A stretch of DNA of 64,000 nucleotides, taken from positions 62,001 to 126,000 of the forward strand of contig NZ_FNEA01000009.1 of assembly GCF_900100045.1 (NCBI RefSeq). Direction: 5' to 3'. Made by a program: the position numbers and the translations under genes. Source of the DNA: Paracoccus denitrificans. Its GTDB lineage: Bacteria > Pseudomonadota > Alphaproteobacteria > Rhodobacterales > Rhodobacteraceae. The notes beneath the pieces were generated by a model that had not been told where the DNA came from, made no database searches, and was given only the letters and a program-made list of their open reading frames with translations. The number at the start of each line of letters is the position of its first letter. The stretch's first letter is position 1. Positions 16,625 through 26,084 of this stretch are shown here, one piece after another.

Positions 16625-16634
16625 CCCTGCGACA

Positions 16635-17276
16635 TTATTCGGCGCGGAATGCCCGCATGAAAAGATCGACACAGGATGCCAGATAGATGTCGAGCGCCTG
16701 CTCGTCCCTGCCGGGCGGCAGGTCGAGCAGGGCCCTCATATGTTCGTTTCCCCGGACCATGGCCAGAAACTGTTCCGCCGCCATGCGCGGCGCGGGAATG
16801 GCGAACACGCCCTGATCGCAGTATCGTTGCAGCAGAGCGTCGACCTGCCGCACGGCGGCCTGTGGCCCGGTGTCGAAAAAGGCCGTCGCGGCGCGGACAT
16901 CCCTGGCGCGCGGCTGGCAGAGCAGATGCAGCTGCTGGATCGTGGCGGCTGCGGTGATCGCCTTCAGATAGCGTTTGGCGATCTGGGCCAGCACCTGCCG
17001 GGGCTCGGCATCCAGAGGGAATTGGTCCACATGCGGCAGGTGGTCGATCAGCAGATTGTTCCGAACCTGGTGGAACAGCACCATCTTCGAGGCGAAATGC
17101 TGATAGAGCGCCATCTTGGACGTGCCCGCGCGCATGGCGATGCGTTCCATGCGCGCACCCTCCAGCCCCTCGTCAAGGAACTCGGCCTCGGCGGCTTTCA
17201 GGATCCGTTCGCGCAACCCGGCGTCTCGGGGCTTTCCCCGGCCCCGACCGGCCGGGCTTTCCTGTTTCGCAGCCAT
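16635..17276 (-). CDS. TetR-family transcriptional regulator
   Basis: A TetR protein of about 213 residues from the ATG at 17276. The DNA-binding domain is typical: RERILKAAEAEFLDEGLEGA, then AMRAGTSKMALYQHFASKMVLF. The C-terminal domain is helical with no recognisable ligand motif. It is divergent from the FUSC-type efflux gene with 77 bases between the starts and an inverted repeat in that gap, the usual arrangement of a drug-responsive repressor and its exporter. The LysR gene ends 10 bases away on the other side. Confidence 0.9.
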   Translation of the reverse strand: MAAKQESPAGRGRGKPRDAGLRERILKAAEAEFLDEGLEGARMERIAMRAGTSKMALYQHFASKMVLFHQVRNNLLIDHLPHVDQFPLDAEPRQVLAQIAKRYLKAITAAATIQQLHLLCQPRARDVRAATAFFDTGPQAAVRQVDALLQRYCDQGVFAIPAPRMAAEQFLAMVRGNEHMRALLDLPPGRDEQALDIYLASCVDLFMRAFRAE

Positions 17277-17282
17277 GCCGTT

Positions 17283-17316
17283 CCTATTTACCTTACCCGT
17301 CGGTTCTGAAAATAGG
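17283..17316. promoter_or_regulatory. Candidate TetR operator between tetR and FUSC genes
   Basis: Inverted arms CCTATTT (17283-17289) and AAATAGG (17310-17316) flank a 20-base centre that contains ACC and GGT in mirrored positions. They sit in the short divergent gap and could bind the TetR repressor to control both genes. The wide spacing makes the assignment tentative. Confidence 0.4.
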
Positions 17317-17353
17317 AGAGCCTGCATCTCCCGGCAACTCCCTTCCGGTCGTC

Positions 17354-19315
17354 ATGGCCAGATGGACAGCCTTTCGGAACGGCCCGATGACAAAGCTGAA
17401 CGGCGCCCTGCGTGATCCGCATATCCGGGCAACCGCCCTTCGACTGACCCTGGCCGCCATGATCGCCATGGTGGTGGCGACCGGGCTTGGCCTGCAGAAT
17501 CCGTGGTGGGCCGCGATGGCGACATGGATGATCGGCCAGCCGCCCCGCGGATTGCTGCTGGAGCGCAGCGTCGCCCAGTTCGCCGGAACGCTTCTGGGCG
17601 CGGCCGCCGGGGTGGCCATCACGCTTGCGGGGAACCCGTCTCTCCAGCTTGCATGGCTTGCGCTTTGGCTGGCCCTCTGCTGCGGCCTGACCAATGCGAT
17701 GCGGCATCAGCGCGCCTATGGGGCGGCCCTTGCCGGGCTGACGGCCAGCGTCGTCGTGACCCTGACCACGGGGACCGAGATCGCCCCCGTCAGCTTCGCC
17801 GGCGCCCGCATCGCCGATACGCTGATCGGGATCGGGGCAGCGCTGGCCGTGGGCTTCATGTTGCAACCCCGCGCGCGCGCCCAAACCTTGTCGGCGCGCT
17901 CGGCGACCGTGCTGGCCGATGGTCTGCGCCTGGTCGGGATGGCGCTGCAACAGCATCAGACCGATCTCGTGGCACGAGAGTCGGCCTTTCTCTCGACCCT
18001 GGCCGCGATCTCGGCGGGTGCCGAGGATGCCGCCGCCGGATCGCTCAGGGCCCGGCGCGGCCTGCGGCCGCTGAACACGATATTCGCGTCGCTGCTGGAT
18101 CTGATCGTCGTGGCCCGGATGATCCGCAAGGCATCGGAAAGCCGATCCATCACGCGGCAGGCCGACCTGGCGGCGCTGCGCGCGGAGCTGGAGCGCGCGG
18201 CGGATGCCCTGCAGGAGACCGGCAAGCTCGACCCGCTTCCCGCCCTCGGCATGGCCGAACGGATTGCAGCCGACCATGCGGAACTCAAGGCCATCCTCGG
18301 CAGCTTCGCGGCCGAATTGCGCGAGATCGCCCAAAGCCACCAAGCGCTGGCCCATCCCGGCCGCACCGTCTGCGCCGCGCGCCTGCATCCGCAGCCGGAT
18401 CTGACCGGGCTGCGGCGCGCGATGGCGCGCGGCTTTCTGGCGATCGCGGCATCCGCCCTCGTCTGGACCGTGACCGGCTGGGAGGCCGGGCGGTTCCTGG
18501 TCCTTGGCGCGTCCATTTTCACCGTGCTGTTCGCAACGCTGGACCAGCCCCTGCCGCTGGTTCGCCAGGGGTTGATCGGCGGCGCGGTCGCGGCGCTGGC
18601 GGCCGTCGCCTGGCGGCTGGACGTCGTGCCGTTTGCAGAGGTCCCGTGGTTTTCGCTGTTGCTGGCGCTTCCCTTGTTCTGCGCCGCCTCCTTGCTTCAG
18701 GCCAGCCGGGCGACGATTTTCGCCGGCCTGACCTTCAACATGTTCTTCGCCGTCCTGGCGCGTCCGGTGGACATGCTGCCATCCTCGTCGCAAGTCGTCG
18801 TGGCCAGCGCGGCCATGCTGATCCTGGGCGTGGCGATCAGCGACTTCTTCTATCGCTGGGTGCTGCCGATGGATGTCGATCGCCGCCGCCGCCACATCGA
18901 GGCCTCGATCCGGCGCGAGATCGTGTCTGTCAGCCTGCGCGCCGGAACCCCCTGGGCCGAGCGCCACCTGTCGCGGCTGCGCCATCTGGTCCTGGAAATG
19001 GTGATGCGCGCGCGGGCGGATACCGAGGTGGTCGGGAACGCGGTCGCCGCGCTGTCCCTGGGTCATATCGCGATGCGGCTGGGACAGATCGCGCATCAGG
19101 AAACGCCCGCAGCCGATGGTGGCGCGATCACGAAGGATTGCCTTCGGAGACTGGCAAACCCGATCTCAGACCCTGCCGCCTGTGGCCGCGAAATCCTGAA
19201 GGCAAACCAGGCGGTTCCGGCCGAGACCGCGACCTCTGCCGTTCGGCTTGCGCATCTGATGGCGCGCGAACTGGTCGATCACCCGAAGGTCTTCACAAGC
19301 AGCACCGCGACGTGA
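17354..19315 (+). CDS. FUSC-family (fusaric/aromatic acid resistance) membrane efflux protein
   Basis: A 653-residue inner-membrane protein with two blocks of about six membrane segments (residues about 30-160 and 370-510) separated and followed by soluble helical regions. This is the PET/FUSC layout of aromatic-acid exporters such as AaeB. Motifs include NPWWAAMATWMIGQPPRG near the start of the first block and the matching TGWEAGRFLVLGASIFTVLF at the start of the second. The alternative start at 17387 (MTKLNGALRD) is possible. No membrane-fusion partner gene is adjacent. The substrate is unknown, perhaps an aromatic or organic acid. Confidence 0.87.
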   Translation: MARWTAFRNGPMTKLNGALRDPHIRATALRLTLAAMIAMVVATGLGLQNPWWAAMATWMIGQPPRGLLLERSVAQFAGTLLGAAAGVAITLAGNPSLQLAWLALWLALCCGLTNAMRHQRAYGAALAGLTASVVVTLTTGTEIAPVSFAGARIADTLIGIGAALAVGFMLQPRARAQTLSARSATVLADGLRLVGMALQQHQTDLVARESAFLSTLAAISAGAEDAAAGSLRARRGLRPLNTIFASLLDLIVVARMIRKASESRSITRQADLAALRAELERAADALQETGKLDPLPALGMAERIAADHAELKAILGSFAAELREIAQSHQALAHPGRTVCAARLHPQPDLTGLRRAMARGFLAIAASALVWTVTGWEAGRFLVLGASIFTVLFATLDQPLPLVRQGLIGGAVAALAAVAWRLDVVPFAEVPWFSLLLALPLFCAASLLQASRATIFAGLTFNMFFAVLARPVDMLPSSSQVVVASAAMLILGVAISDFFYRWVLPMDVDRRRRHIEASIRREIVSVSLRAGTPWAERHLSRLRHLVLEMVMRARADTEVVGNAVAALSLGHIAMRLGQIAHQETPAADGGAITKDCLRRLANPISDPAACGREILKANQAVPAETATSAVRLAHLMARELVDHPKVFTSSTAT

Positions 19316-19461
19316 AGGGCGTTTGGGCTAGGCCGAAGGCGGTGGGCACAACCGCGATTGCGCACAAAATGGGCGTCATCTGAACCATTCCCCGGACCGC
19401 GCCGCCCGCCAAGGCCTGACTAAGTAGAAAAGAACGGTAAGCGGGGCTAGGTTACCGTCGG

Positions 19462-19806
19462 TTGCGTCGTCTTCGCACGGACGATCCGGCCGGCGTCGAG
19501 ACGACCCTGGCCAGCTTCGCGGCAACCTCCGTCGATGGCCATGCCGGCTGTTGCGCGGCGCTTGCCGAGGCGGATCTGCGGGACCAGCTTCACCGGATCG
19601 CCCATCCGCTGCTGGCGGTTTCCGGCGATGACGACCCGGTCTGCCCGCCCGCCGAGCTGGCCGCGATCGCGGATGGCGTGCAGCATGGTCGCCACCTGTC
19701 CCTGCCGGGGCGGCATATCGTCAGCCCGGAATCGGCCCTGCAATTCAATGCCGCCCTGGAGGAGTTCCTGAAAGCCGGGCCCGCGCGCGGCGGTGGCACG
19801 CGCTAG
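19462..19806 (+). pseudogene. C-terminal fragment of a 3-oxoadipate enol-lactonase-like hydrolase
   Basis: The readable segment DDPAGVETTLASFAATSVDG, then AGCCAALAEADLRDQLHRIA, HPLLAVSGDDDPVCPPAELA and a final FNAALEEFL follows the C-terminal third of PcaD-type alpha/beta hydrolases, including the catalytic Asp strand. The last His region reads PGRHIVSPES. The nucleophile elbow and the whole N-terminal half are missing and no ATG fits. The preceding 145 bases show no gene. It is a decayed remnant next to the ABC operon, whose last gene it touches tail to tail. Confidence 0.65.
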
Positions 19807-20816
19807 GACGAAAGCGTTTCGGTGGCCTTTATCGTTATCGGAAACGGCCTGGCAAAGTGACACGCCGCGCGCTGTTCGCCGGCGACGGCGGCAAGTGCGG
19901 GCCTTTCCCGTCGGCAGCGTTCCTGCGCGATGGGACATCGCGTGTGAAAGCTGCACCCCGGAGGGATATTCGTCGGGCTGGGCACATCTCCGCCCAGGAT
20001 CAGCCGCTTGCGGCGCTTGACCCGGCCGATTTCGGGTGCGGCGGACAGCAGCGCCTGCGTATATGGGTGCTGCGGGGCCTCGTAGATCTGTTCTTTCGGG
20101 CCGATTTCGACGATGCGCCCCAGATACATCACCGCCACGCGGTCGGCGATGTGGCGTACCACGGCCAGGTCATGGGCGATGAACAGCGAGGCAAAGCCCT
20201 TTTCGGCCTGCAGATCCTGCATCAGGTTGATGATCTGCGCCTGGATCGACACATCCAGCGCCGAGACCGGCTCATCCGCCACGATGAAGCGCGGCGAGAC
20301 CGAGATGGCGCGGGCGATGCAGATCCGCTGGCGCTGCCCGCCCGAGAATTGCCGCGGATTGCGATCCATCACGGATGTCGGCAAGCCGACCTGGCGCAAG
20401 AGCTCTGCGACCTTCTCGCGGCGGTCGCGCTTGCCCGTGACGGTGCCGAAGACATCCATGGGCTCGGCGATGATCTGCGCGATCGTCCGGCGCGGCGACA
20501 GCGAGCCATAGGGGTCCTGGAACACCATCTGCGCATTGCGGCGGAACTGGCGCATCTGCCGGCGCGACAGGGCGGTGATTTCGGTACCGTCCAGCCAGAC
20601 CCTTCCCTCGCTTGGTTCGATCAGGCGCAAGAGCAGGCGGCCGAGGGTCGATTTTCCGCAGCCGGATTCGCCCACCACGGCCAGGGTTTCGCCAGCCTTC
20701 ATCGTCAGGTCGATGCCGTCCACCGCCCGCACCGCGGCGCGCTTGCCCCCCAGCAGGCCGCCGCCACCTTCGAAGGTCTTGCCCAGTCCTTCAACCCTGA
20801 GAATATCGGCCGTCAT
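19803..20816 (-). CDS. Peptide/nickel-type ABC importer ATPase, OppF/DppF type
   Basis: A 337-residue ATPase from the ATG at 20816 ([15 protein letters not shown]). Walker A is GESGCGKST, the signature is FSGGQRQRICIARAI, and Walker B is RFIVADEPVSALD. The C-terminal oligopeptide extension (HPYTQALLSAAPEI, then PPGCSFHTRCPIAQERC) carries the cysteines typical of this family. The start overlaps the stop of the OppD-type ATPase gene (ATGA). It is the last gene of the five-gene importer operon. Confidence 0.94.
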   Translation of the reverse strand: MTADILRVEGLGKTFEGGGGLLGGKRAAVRAVDGIDLTMKAGETLAVVGESGCGKSTLGRLLLRLIEPSEGRVWLDGTEITALSRRQMRQFRRNAQMVFQDPYGSLSPRRTIAQIIAEPMDVFGTVTGKRDRREKVAELLRQVGLPTSVMDRNPRQFSGGQRQRICIARAISVSPRFIVADEPVSALDVSIQAQIINLMQDLQAEKGFASLFIAHDLAVVRHIADRVAVMYLGRIVEIGPKEQIYEAPQHPYTQALLSAAPEIGRVKRRKRLILGGDVPSPTNIPPGCSFHTRCPIAQERCRRERPALAAVAGEQRAACHFARPFPITIKATETLSS

Positions 20817-21811
20817 GCGATTGCCTCCGCTGTCATTGGGGTGTCTGCCGTGACCCAGCAGGCCGCCCGCTGATCGCGGCCGCGCGGCGTCAGTGCGGGC
20901 ATTTCCCGGGTGCAGATGTCGCGTTTCAGCTCGCAACGCGGTGCGAAGGGGCAACCCGCCTTGATGGTGCCGGGCGGCGGGACCGAGCCGGGTATCTGAT
21001 AAAGCCGCCGCGCGCTGGTTTCCAGCGACGGCACCGCGCGCAGAAGGCCGCGGGTATAGGGGTGCTGCGGATTGTCGAACAGGTCGTCAACCGTCGCCGT
21101 CTCGACCACATGGCCGGCATACATGACCACGATCCGGTCGCACAGCTCCGAGATCACGCCAAGATCGTGCGAGATCATCAGCACCGCCGTGCCCAGCCGC
21201 TGCCGCACTTCGCGCAGCAGGTCCAGGACCTGCGCCTGGATGGTCACGTCCAGCGCGGTCGTCGGTTCATCCGCGATCAACAGGCGCGGATTGCAGGCGA
21301 CGGCGATGGCGATCATGACGCGCTGGCGCATCCCCCCGGACATCTGGTGCGGATAGGCCTTCATCCGCGCCTGGGGATCGGGGATGCCCACCAGGCGCAG
21401 CAGCTCGATCACGCGCGCCCGCCTGTCTTCTCGGGACATTTGCTGGTGCAGCATGATCGCCTCGGCGATCTGCGCCTCGACCGTCATCACCGGGTTCAGC
21501 GAACTCATCGGTTCCTGGAAGATCATGGCGATGTCGCGACCGCGGATCTCCGGCATCCGGTCCGATGGCAGCGCCAGCAGGTCGCCATGCCCTTCCAGCC
21601 GGATCCGGCCACTGGTCAGGCGGGCCGATGCCGGCAGAAGCCGCATGGTCGCCAGCGAGGTCATCGACTTGCCCGATCCACTTTCGCCGACCAGCCCGAC
21701 CGCCTCGCCCGCCGCGACTGACAGGCTGACGTGATTGAGCACACGCACCGGATTACTGATCGGACCGAATTCCAGCGTCAGGTCGGATATTTCAAGCAGT
21801 GGTTCAGCCAT
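20813..21811 (-). CDS. Peptide/nickel-type ABC importer ATPase, OppD/DppD type
   Basis: A 332-residue ATPase with Walker [11 protein letters not shown], signature [14 protein letters not shown], Walker [13 protein letters not shown], and the C-terminal extension [14 protein letters not shown] followed by [16 protein letters not shown]. It pairs with the OppF-type subunit to energise a dipeptide/oligopeptide-class permease. The start codon overlaps the last base of the upstream permease gene, and the whole set is tightly packed. Confidence 0.95.
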   Translation of the reverse strand: MAEPLLEISDLTLEFGPISNPVRVLNHVSLSVAAGEAVGLVGESGSGKSMTSLATMRLLPASARLTSGRIRLEGHGDLLALPSDRMPEIRGRDIAMIFQEPMSSLNPVMTVEAQIAEAIMLHQQMSREDRRARVIELLRLVGIPDPQARMKAYPHQMSGGMRQRVMIAIAVACNPRLLIADEPTTALDVTIQAQVLDLLREVRQRLGTAVLMISHDLGVISELCDRIVVMYAGHVVETATVDDLFDNPQHPYTRGLLRAVPSLETSARRLYQIPGSVPPPGTIKAGCPFAPRCELKRDICTREMPALTPRGRDQRAACWVTADTPMTAEAIA

Positions 21812-22683
21812 TATTTGATCTCCGGATCCAGTGCATCGCGCACGGCGTCACCGATGGTCGAGATCGCCAGCACGACGATGGTGATCGCAAGCCCCCCGGT
21901 CAGGATCGGCCAGGGCGTGGCGAACATGTTGCCAAGGCCCTCGCGGATGATGTTGCCCCATGACGGCGCGGGCGGTTGCGTGCCGATGCCAAGAAAGCTG
22001 AGCGTGGCTTCAAGCCGGATGGCCGAGGCGCTCCACAATGTCATCAGCACCACGATCGGCGCCGAGATATTGGGCACGACATGGCGAAAGATGATGACCG
22101 GCGTGGAGACGCCCGAGGCGATCGCGGCCTCGATATAGGGCTCCTGCTTGACGGCCAGCGTCGATGCGCGGGCGACCCGCGCGAAGCCGGGGGTGAAGGC
22201 GATGGTCAGGACGGCGACCACGTTCCAGAACCCGCCGCCAAGCGCCGCCGCGACCAGGATGGCCAGCAACAGTTCGGGAAAGGCCAGCAGCATGTCGATG
22301 ATGCGGGTGACGACCCGGTCGATCCAGCCGCCGAAATAGCCTGCGGTGACGCCCAGGAACGTGCCCGCGATGGCCGCGAAAACCGGCGACAAGAGGCCGA
22401 AGATCAGCGAGTTGCGCGACCCGTAGATCAATCGCGACAGCAGGTCGCGCCCGAACTGGTCGGTACCCAGCAGATAGTCGGACGAGGGCATCGCATTGAT
22501 GGCGATGAAGCTTTGGGCCATCGGATCCCTGGGCGCGATCCAGGGCGCCAGGATGGCGATGACGGCAAAGACAAGCACCGTTGCCAGGGAAATGATGACG
22601 GCGGGCCGTCCGGCCACCACCTCGCCCGCCAGACGGCGCAGCCGGGGGGCTTCGGGCAGCGGGATTGCTTCGGAATTGGCCAT
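21811..22683 (-). CDS. ABC importer permease, DppC type
   Basis: A 290-residue inner-membrane permease beginning at the ATG at 22683, where the DppB-type gene stops. After a short cytoplasmic N terminus come six membrane segments. The N-terminal OppC motif is LGTDQFGRDLLSRLIYGSRN, and the EAA loop that contacts the ATPase is EAAIASGVSTPVIIFRHVVP. The length is normal for DppC/OppC. With its DppB partner it forms the channel of the importer. Confidence 0.94.
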   Translation of the reverse strand: MANSEAIPLPEAPRLRRLAGEVVAGRPAVIISLATVLVFAVIAILAPWIAPRDPMAQSFIAINAMPSSDYLLGTDQFGRDLLSRLIYGSRNSLIFGLLSPVFAAIAGTFLGVTAGYFGGWIDRVVTRIIDMLLAFPELLLAILVAAALGGGFWNVVAVLTIAFTPGFARVARASTLAVKQEPYIEAAIASGVSTPVIIFRHVVPNISAPIVVLMTLWSASAIRLEATLSFLGIGTQPPAPSWGNIIREGLGNMFATPWPILTGGLAITIVVLAISTIGDAVRDALDPEIK

Positions 22684-23618
22684 TATTGCACCCGGATCCT
22701 GGGGTCGATGATGACGTAAACCAGTTCCATCAACAGGTTCACGACGACGACGGCGGCGGCGAAGACCACGACGCCCGCCTGGACGATGGGATAGTCGCGC
22801 TCGGTGATGGCGGTGATCAGCAGCTTGCCCAGGCCGGGGCGATTGAACACCAGCTCGACCGCGACCGAACCCGACAGCGTTGACAGGATCGACAGGCCCA
22901 GCCCGGTCGAAAGCGGCAGCAGGGCATTGCGCAGCGCGTGGCGATAGATCACCCGGTTTTCCCGCGCGCCCTTCGCGCGGGCGGTGCGCACGAAGTCGCG
23001 GCCCAGCACTTCGAGCAGCGCGGTGCGGGTCAGGCGGCCGAGAAAGGCGACCTTCAAGAGTGCCAGCGTCAGCGCGGGAAGGACCAGGTGATGCATCCGG
23101 TCGGCGAAACCGTCGCCGGCCCCGCTGATGGGAAACCAACCCAGCGACAGCGAGAAGACGATCAGCAGCACCGCGCCCAGATAGAAATCCGGGATCGCAT
23201 AGCCCAGCAGGGAAAACACCCGAAACCCCGCATCGGGCGCGCGGTTGCGATTCAGCGCCGCCATGACGCCCAGGGGAATGCCGCCCATGATGCCCAGAAG
23301 AACCGCCGCGATGGTCAGCTCGACCGTATAGCCGAGATTCGAGACCAGCAGCTGCGCCACCCGTTCGCCCGACATCAGCGATGCGCCGAAATCGAAGGTC
23401 AGCATGTCACGCATGAAATGCAGATATTGCAGCCACAATGGATCGTTCAGGCCAAAGCGTTCGCGAAACTGCGCGATGGCCTCGGGCTGGGCGCCGTCGC
23501 CAAGCGCGGCCAGCGCCGGATCGCCGGGCAGGACGCGCATGGCCAGGAAGACCAGCGTCAGCACCAGCAGCATGGTCGGCACGGCATCAAGCAGCCGTGT
23601 CAGGATATAGCGTGTCAT
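22683..23618 (-). CDS. ABC importer permease, DppB type
   Basis: A 311-residue inner-membrane permease with the DppB/OppB start MTRYILTRLLDAVPTMLLVL, the early loop RFGLNDPLWLQYLHF, six membrane segments and the EAA loop RTARAKGARENRVIYRHALR. It lies 17 bases downstream of the solute-binding protein gene and forms the channel with the DppC-type protein. Confidence 0.95.
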   Translation of the reverse strand: MTRYILTRLLDAVPTMLLVLTLVFLAMRVLPGDPALAALGDGAQPEAIAQFRERFGLNDPLWLQYLHFMRDMLTFDFGASLMSGERVAQLLVSNLGYTVELTIAAVLLGIMGGIPLGVMAALNRNRAPDAGFRVFSLLGYAIPDFYLGAVLLIVFSLSLGWFPISGAGDGFADRMHHLVLPALTLALLKVAFLGRLTRTALLEVLGRDFVRTARAKGARENRVIYRHALRNALLPLSTGLGLSILSTLSGSVAVELVFNRPGLGKLLITAITERDYPIVQAGVVVFAAAVVVVNLLMELVYVIIDPRIRVQ

Positions 23619-23635
23619 GTAACCTCCGGTCGCGC

Positions 23636-25225
23636 TCAGGCGCGCTGCGCCAGATCCAGGCGCCAGCGCGCATAGCCGCTTTCGACCTGGTAGCCGATAT
23701 CGACTGCGGGATTGCGGACGATGGCATAGCCAAGGTTGCCGACCCCCATAAGGGGCAGATCCTCTTGCACCTTCTTCTCGATCTCGCGTCCGATCGAGGA
23801 ATATTCCTCGACCGTGGTGGCCTGGCGCATCGCCTCGATCCGGTCGTCCACGCCGGGCATGGCGATGCCGTAATGGCTGAAGTTGTCGCCGCCGGTCCCA
23901 TCGGATTTCACCACCGCCGCAGAGGACAGGTAGCGCGACATGTATTCCAGCGGCACCGGGGGAAGGCTTTGCGAATACAGCACCAGCGAGTTGGCATCCT
24001 GCCGATTGGCGCCGTGGAAGGCCGCGTGATCCATGATGTTCAGGTTCATGTTGATCCCGGCCGGGCGCATCAGCTCTTGCAGGATCAGCATGATCGAGCG
24101 GTAATCCTCGCGTTGGCTGATGCTGGCGGTGAAGTTCAGCCCGTTTCCGTGCCCGGCCTCGGCCAGCAATTCGCGCGCGCGATCGGGATCGTAATCATAG
24201 CGCAGATCCTCGGGCAGATCTTCCGCGGCCCAGCCAGAGGGATAGTCGGGCGGCGAGAGCGTCCATGTCTGTGCGCCGAACGGGGCCAGCGCCTGGGCGA
24301 CCACCGCGCTGTCGATCGCGGTGGCGACCGCCTTGCGCACCAGCGGATTGTCGAAGGGTGCCTTGGTCAGGTTGAAGAAAAGGGTGTTGAAGGATCCCGG
24401 CTGCGTCTGATCGACGATCAGCGCGTCGTTCTGCTGCCGGATCTGCTGCACCCATCCGGGCGCGCGCACCGCCTCGATCATGTCCACGTCGCCCGACATC
24501 AGCGAAAGCGTCCGCGAGGTCGTATCCGAGGTATAGAGGAAGTCGATCCGCGCGGTCTTCGGAGGCTCGCCCCAATAGCCGTCGAAGCGCAGGGTATTGA
24601 CGCCGCTGCTTGACATGCGTTCGACCGCATAGGGGCCGGTGCCGACGGGTTCCTTGCCGAAATTCTCGCCCTTCTCCTCGACCGCGCTCTTGCACACGAT
24701 CAGCGAACTGGGGATCGAGATCACGCCCCCCAGGAAAAACGGATCCGGCCCGTTCAGCGTGAACGTCACCTCGTCGGGGCCCGAGGCGGCGACGCCCCGC
24801 ACATTGGCATAGGATGCCGTGGCGATGCCTTCACGCATGGCGCGTTCGAAGGTGAACACCACGTCCTCGGGGGTCAGCGTGCCATGGCCGCCGTGGAACG
24901 CGACATCCCTGCGCAGCTTGAAGGTCCATGTCCGGGCATCGTCGGACTTGGTCCAGCTTTCGGCAAGCATCGGGCGATATTCGTCGTCCTGGGTCGCGAA
25001 TCTGCCATTCGGCGGCGAGACGAGATGCTCATAGACTTGGAGGTTGACCCAGTTGTCGGCCCCGAGCGTGCTGAAGATCGGGTCGATCGCGCGCGGCGAT
25101 GTGGCGGCAAGCGCGATGCGGATCGGGCGGTCCGATCCCTGCGCGCGCAGCAGTCCCGGACCGGCAAGGCTTGCCGCTGCCGCCGCGACGGACATGTGCA
25201 GGATTCTGCGACGATTGATCAGCAT
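23636..25225 (-). CDS. ABC importer solute-binding protein, family 5 (SBP_bac_5)
   Basis: A 529-residue periplasmic binding protein of the DppA/OppA class. The N terminus MLINRRRILHMSVAAAAASL has an RR pair and ends at LLRAQG, which fits a Tat-type or long Sec signal peptide. Core motifs are NLQVYEHLV, YRPMLAESWTKSDDARTWTF and LRRDVAFHGGHGTLTPEDVV. It is the first gene of the importer operon. Family 5 proteins bind peptides, nickel complexes, opines, sugar acids or lactones. The neighbouring oxidation operon suggests a hydroxy-acid-like solute, but this is inference. Confidence 0.93.
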   Translation of the reverse strand: MLINRRRILHMSVAAAAASLAGPGLLRAQGSDRPIRIALAATSPRAIDPIFSTLGADNWVNLQVYEHLVSPPNGRFATQDDEYRPMLAESWTKSDDARTWTFKLRRDVAFHGGHGTLTPEDVVFTFERAMREGIATASYANVRGVAASGPDEVTFTLNGPDPFFLGGVISIPSSLIVCKSAVEEKGENFGKEPVGTGPYAVERMSSSGVNTLRFDGYWGEPPKTARIDFLYTSDTTSRTLSLMSGDVDMIEAVRAPGWVQQIRQQNDALIVDQTQPGSFNTLFFNLTKAPFDNPLVRKAVATAIDSAVVAQALAPFGAQTWTLSPPDYPSGWAAEDLPEDLRYDYDPDRARELLAEAGHGNGLNFTASISQREDYRSIMLILQELMRPAGINMNLNIMDHAAFHGANRQDANSLVLYSQSLPPVPLEYMSRYLSSAAVVKSDGTGGDNFSHYGIAMPGVDDRIEAMRQATTVEEYSSIGREIEKKVQEDLPLMGVGNLGYAIVRNPAVDIGYQVESGYARWRLDLAQRA

Positions 25226-25305
25226 GTATTCCTCCCTTGTTGCCCCTTCGGGGCTGATGCCATCCGGCCGGATCTCTCCTGCGATCGCGGGCCGGTGGGT
25301 TCTGA

Positions 25306-25992
25306 TTAACGTCTGCCGGTGAAGCGCTTCCTCGATTCCAGGACATGCCGCCGCATCGCCTCCTCGGCGGCGGCGCTGTCTCGGGCGACGATGGCCGCGA
25401 CGATGGCCGCATGTTCGTCATTCGCCTCGGCGGTCACGCTGGCAAGGTAGAACAGCCGGAACAGATGCACATGCGTGTAGAGCCGGGACAGGGCGTCGCG
25501 CACCAGCTCGTTGCCGCTGCCCTGCGCGATCAGGTCGTGAAACTGCCCGTCCGCCGCGGCGAATTCGCCATAGCTTTCCTTGCCGTCCGGGTGAATTTCA
25601 TCCATGCGGGCATCCAGCGCGACCAGCCGGGCGATGTCGTCGTCATCCATATGCACCGCGGCGCGCCCGGCCGCATAAGGCTCCAGCAGCAGGCGCAGAT
25701 CATAAAGCTGCTCCAGCCGCTGCTCGTCTATCTGGGACGCGGCGCTGTAGCCGATCAGGTGGGTCTTGACCACCAGACCCTGCGCTTCCAGCCGCGACAG
25801 CGCCTCGCGGATCGGGGTCTGCGACACGCCAAGCTCTCGAACGAGATTGTCCACCGAAATGCGCGCGCCGGGCGGAATTTCCAGCGCCATCAGCTGCGCA
25901 TAAAGCGCCTCGTACACTTCGTCCCCCAGCCTGCCGGGGCGCTGGATAGAGCGCCCTTTCGGCCGGGGCTGATCCTTGGTGCGACTTGTCAT
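25306..25992 (-). CDS. GntR-family regulator, FCD (FadR) subgroup
   Basis: A 228-residue regulator from the ATG at 25992. The winged helix contains ALYAQLMALEIPPGARISVD and ELGVSQTPIREALSRLEAQG, the canonical GntR recognition region. The FCD effector domain has LYDLRLLLEPYAAGRAA, a metal-site Asp/His set (FHDLIAQGSGN, DEHAAIVAAI), and ends with EEAMRRHVLESRKRF. It is divergent from the dehydrogenase operon and 80 bases downstream of the importer operon on the same strand, so it probably controls both in response to the imported compound. Confidence 0.93.
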   Translation of the reverse strand: MTSRTKDQPRPKGRSIQRPGRLGDEVYEALYAQLMALEIPPGARISVDNLVRELGVSQTPIREALSRLEAQGLVVKTHLIGYSAASQIDEQRLEQLYDLRLLLEPYAAGRAAVHMDDDDIARLVALDARMDEIHPDGKESYGEFAAADGQFHDLIAQGSGNELVRDALSRLYTHVHLFRLFYLASVTAEANDEHAAIVAAIVARDSAAAEEAMRRHVLESRKRFTGRR

Positions 25993-26060
25993 CGTTCTGT
26001 CCGTTCGGTGTGCCTTGACGATTCGGTAATAGCAATTTACCCATGGCCTCGCAATCAAAT

Positions 26061-26072
26061 ATCCGATCGGAT
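26061..26072. promoter_or_regulatory. Candidate GntR operator
   Basis: The perfect 12-base palindrome ATCCGATCGGAT lies 12 bases before the Ldh-type dehydrogenase start, in the gap shared with the divergent gntR gene. FCD-type GntR proteins commonly bind short palindromes in such a divergent promoter, which would let the regulator repress the operon. Confidence 0.45.
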
Positions 26073-26084
26073 CGGAAACATGGC

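Noticed and set aside
17503-19383. Long plus-strand frame of 626 codons and a 602-codon minus-strand frame over the FUSC gene
   Set aside because: Both are shadows of the FUSC coding sequence, a common result of high GC; neither shows membrane segments or motifs.
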